Part shown: positions 5,197 to 5,277 of the stretch, in pieces
How the letters are laid out: each line of letters starts with the position of its first letter
How positions within the stretch are numbered: position 1 is the stretch's first letter
Assembly: GCA_013816225.1 (NCBI GenBank)
Contig: JACDEQ010000166.1
Span: 1-5,277, forward strand
Direction: 5' to 3'
DNA: 5,277 bases
Source of the DNA: Armatimonadota bacterium
Lineage (GTDB): Bacteria > Armatimonadota > Fimbriimonadia > Fimbriimonadales > ATM1
Notes under the pieces: model-generated
What the model was told of the DNA's origin: nothing
Seen by the model: the letters and a program-made list of their open reading frames with translations, nothing else
Database searches by the model: none
Made by a program: the position numbers and the translations under genes

Positions 5197-5277
5197 TTGT
5201 CATCAAATGAAAACAAACAATCCATATTGAGCTACGCCGGTTTTCTGGACATATTTATCGGCCAGCTTATCTCGCAG
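5197..5277 (+). CDS. Start of an unidentified protein, cut by the right edge
   Basis: A frame opens at TTG 5197 and runs 27 codons to the edge without a stop. The product begins polar (MSSNENKQS), then turns hydrophobic or amphipathic (SYAGFLDIFIGQLIS, residues 12-26). This could be the first helix of a soluble domain, since it contains an Asp and a Gln, or less likely the start of a membrane helix. The GGAG site at 5186-5189 supports the start. The first part of the gene is A+T-richer (about 43% G+C from 5201 on) than the rest of the window. It is divergent from the kinase and could be regulated from the shared intergenic region. I do not recognise the family, and 27 residues are too few for a functional call. 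Confidence 0.6.
   Translation, partial: MSSNENKQSILSYAGFLDIFIGQLISQ

Noticed and set aside
5161..5277. ATG at 5161 as the start of the right-hand gene
   Set aside because: It is in frame but has no ribosome binding site, and it would add a Pro/Arg/His-rich 12-residue extension unlike the following sequence. TTG at 5197 has GGAG at ideal spacing.
1..5277. Mobile elements, CRISPR arrays, tRNA or rRNA genes
   Set aside because: I saw no transposase or integrase motifs, no regularly spaced repeats and no tRNA-like cloverleaf arms on reading through the window.

Overview
The window carries four substantial protein-coding genes and the first 27 codons of a fifth, on DNA of roughly 55-60% G+C. It reads as chromosomal DNA of a carbohydrate-degrading, free-living bacterium. 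I see no transposase, phage, plasmid, tRNA, rRNA or CRISPR signal. The mix of a Gfo/Idh/MocA oxidoreductase, a xylose-isomerase-like TIM-barrel protein, an MGH1-like six-hairpin glycosidase and a GAF-rich soluble histidine kinase, with mostly poor Shine-Dalgarno sites, recalls Armatimonadota, Planctomycetota or Acidobacteriota. That taxonomic guess is weak and rests on gene style only.

Layout. (1) Bases 1-1344, plus strand: an (alpha/alpha)6-barrel glycosidase-like protein, open at the left edge, whose expected catalytic motifs look altered. (2) Bases 1349-4970, minus strand: a probable three-gene operon transcribed right to left, made of a double-GAF histidine kinase, then a sugar isomerase/epimerase-like protein, then a Gfo/Idh/MocA oxidoreductase, with gaps of 36 and 34 bases. 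The oxidoreductase and glycosidase-like genes converge with only 4 bases between their stop codons. (3) Bases 4971-5196: a 226-base divergent intergenic region with a possible plus-strand promoter, a tiny possible leader ORF, competing short inverted repeats and a 13-base palindrome. (4) Bases 5197-5277, plus strand: the start of an unidentified gene, opening with TTG behind a GGAG ribosome binding site.

How they may work together (inference). Gfo/Idh/MocA oxidoreductases and AP-endonuclease-2-like TIM-barrel proteins are often paired in sugar and polyol catabolism. This includes oxidative cleavage of glycosides through 3-keto intermediates, as in the DgpA/DgpB-C type C-glycoside systems. A neighbouring glycosidase-like protein fits a glycoside-processing locus. 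The kinase may sense a cytoplasmic signal and be co-expressed with the pathway, but no response regulator lies in the window. The points most worth a second look are the altered catalytic positions of the glycosidase-like protein, the unusual H-box and cysteine cluster of the kinase, the 16-base palindrome just upstream of the isomerase start codon, and the structured leader before the last gene.
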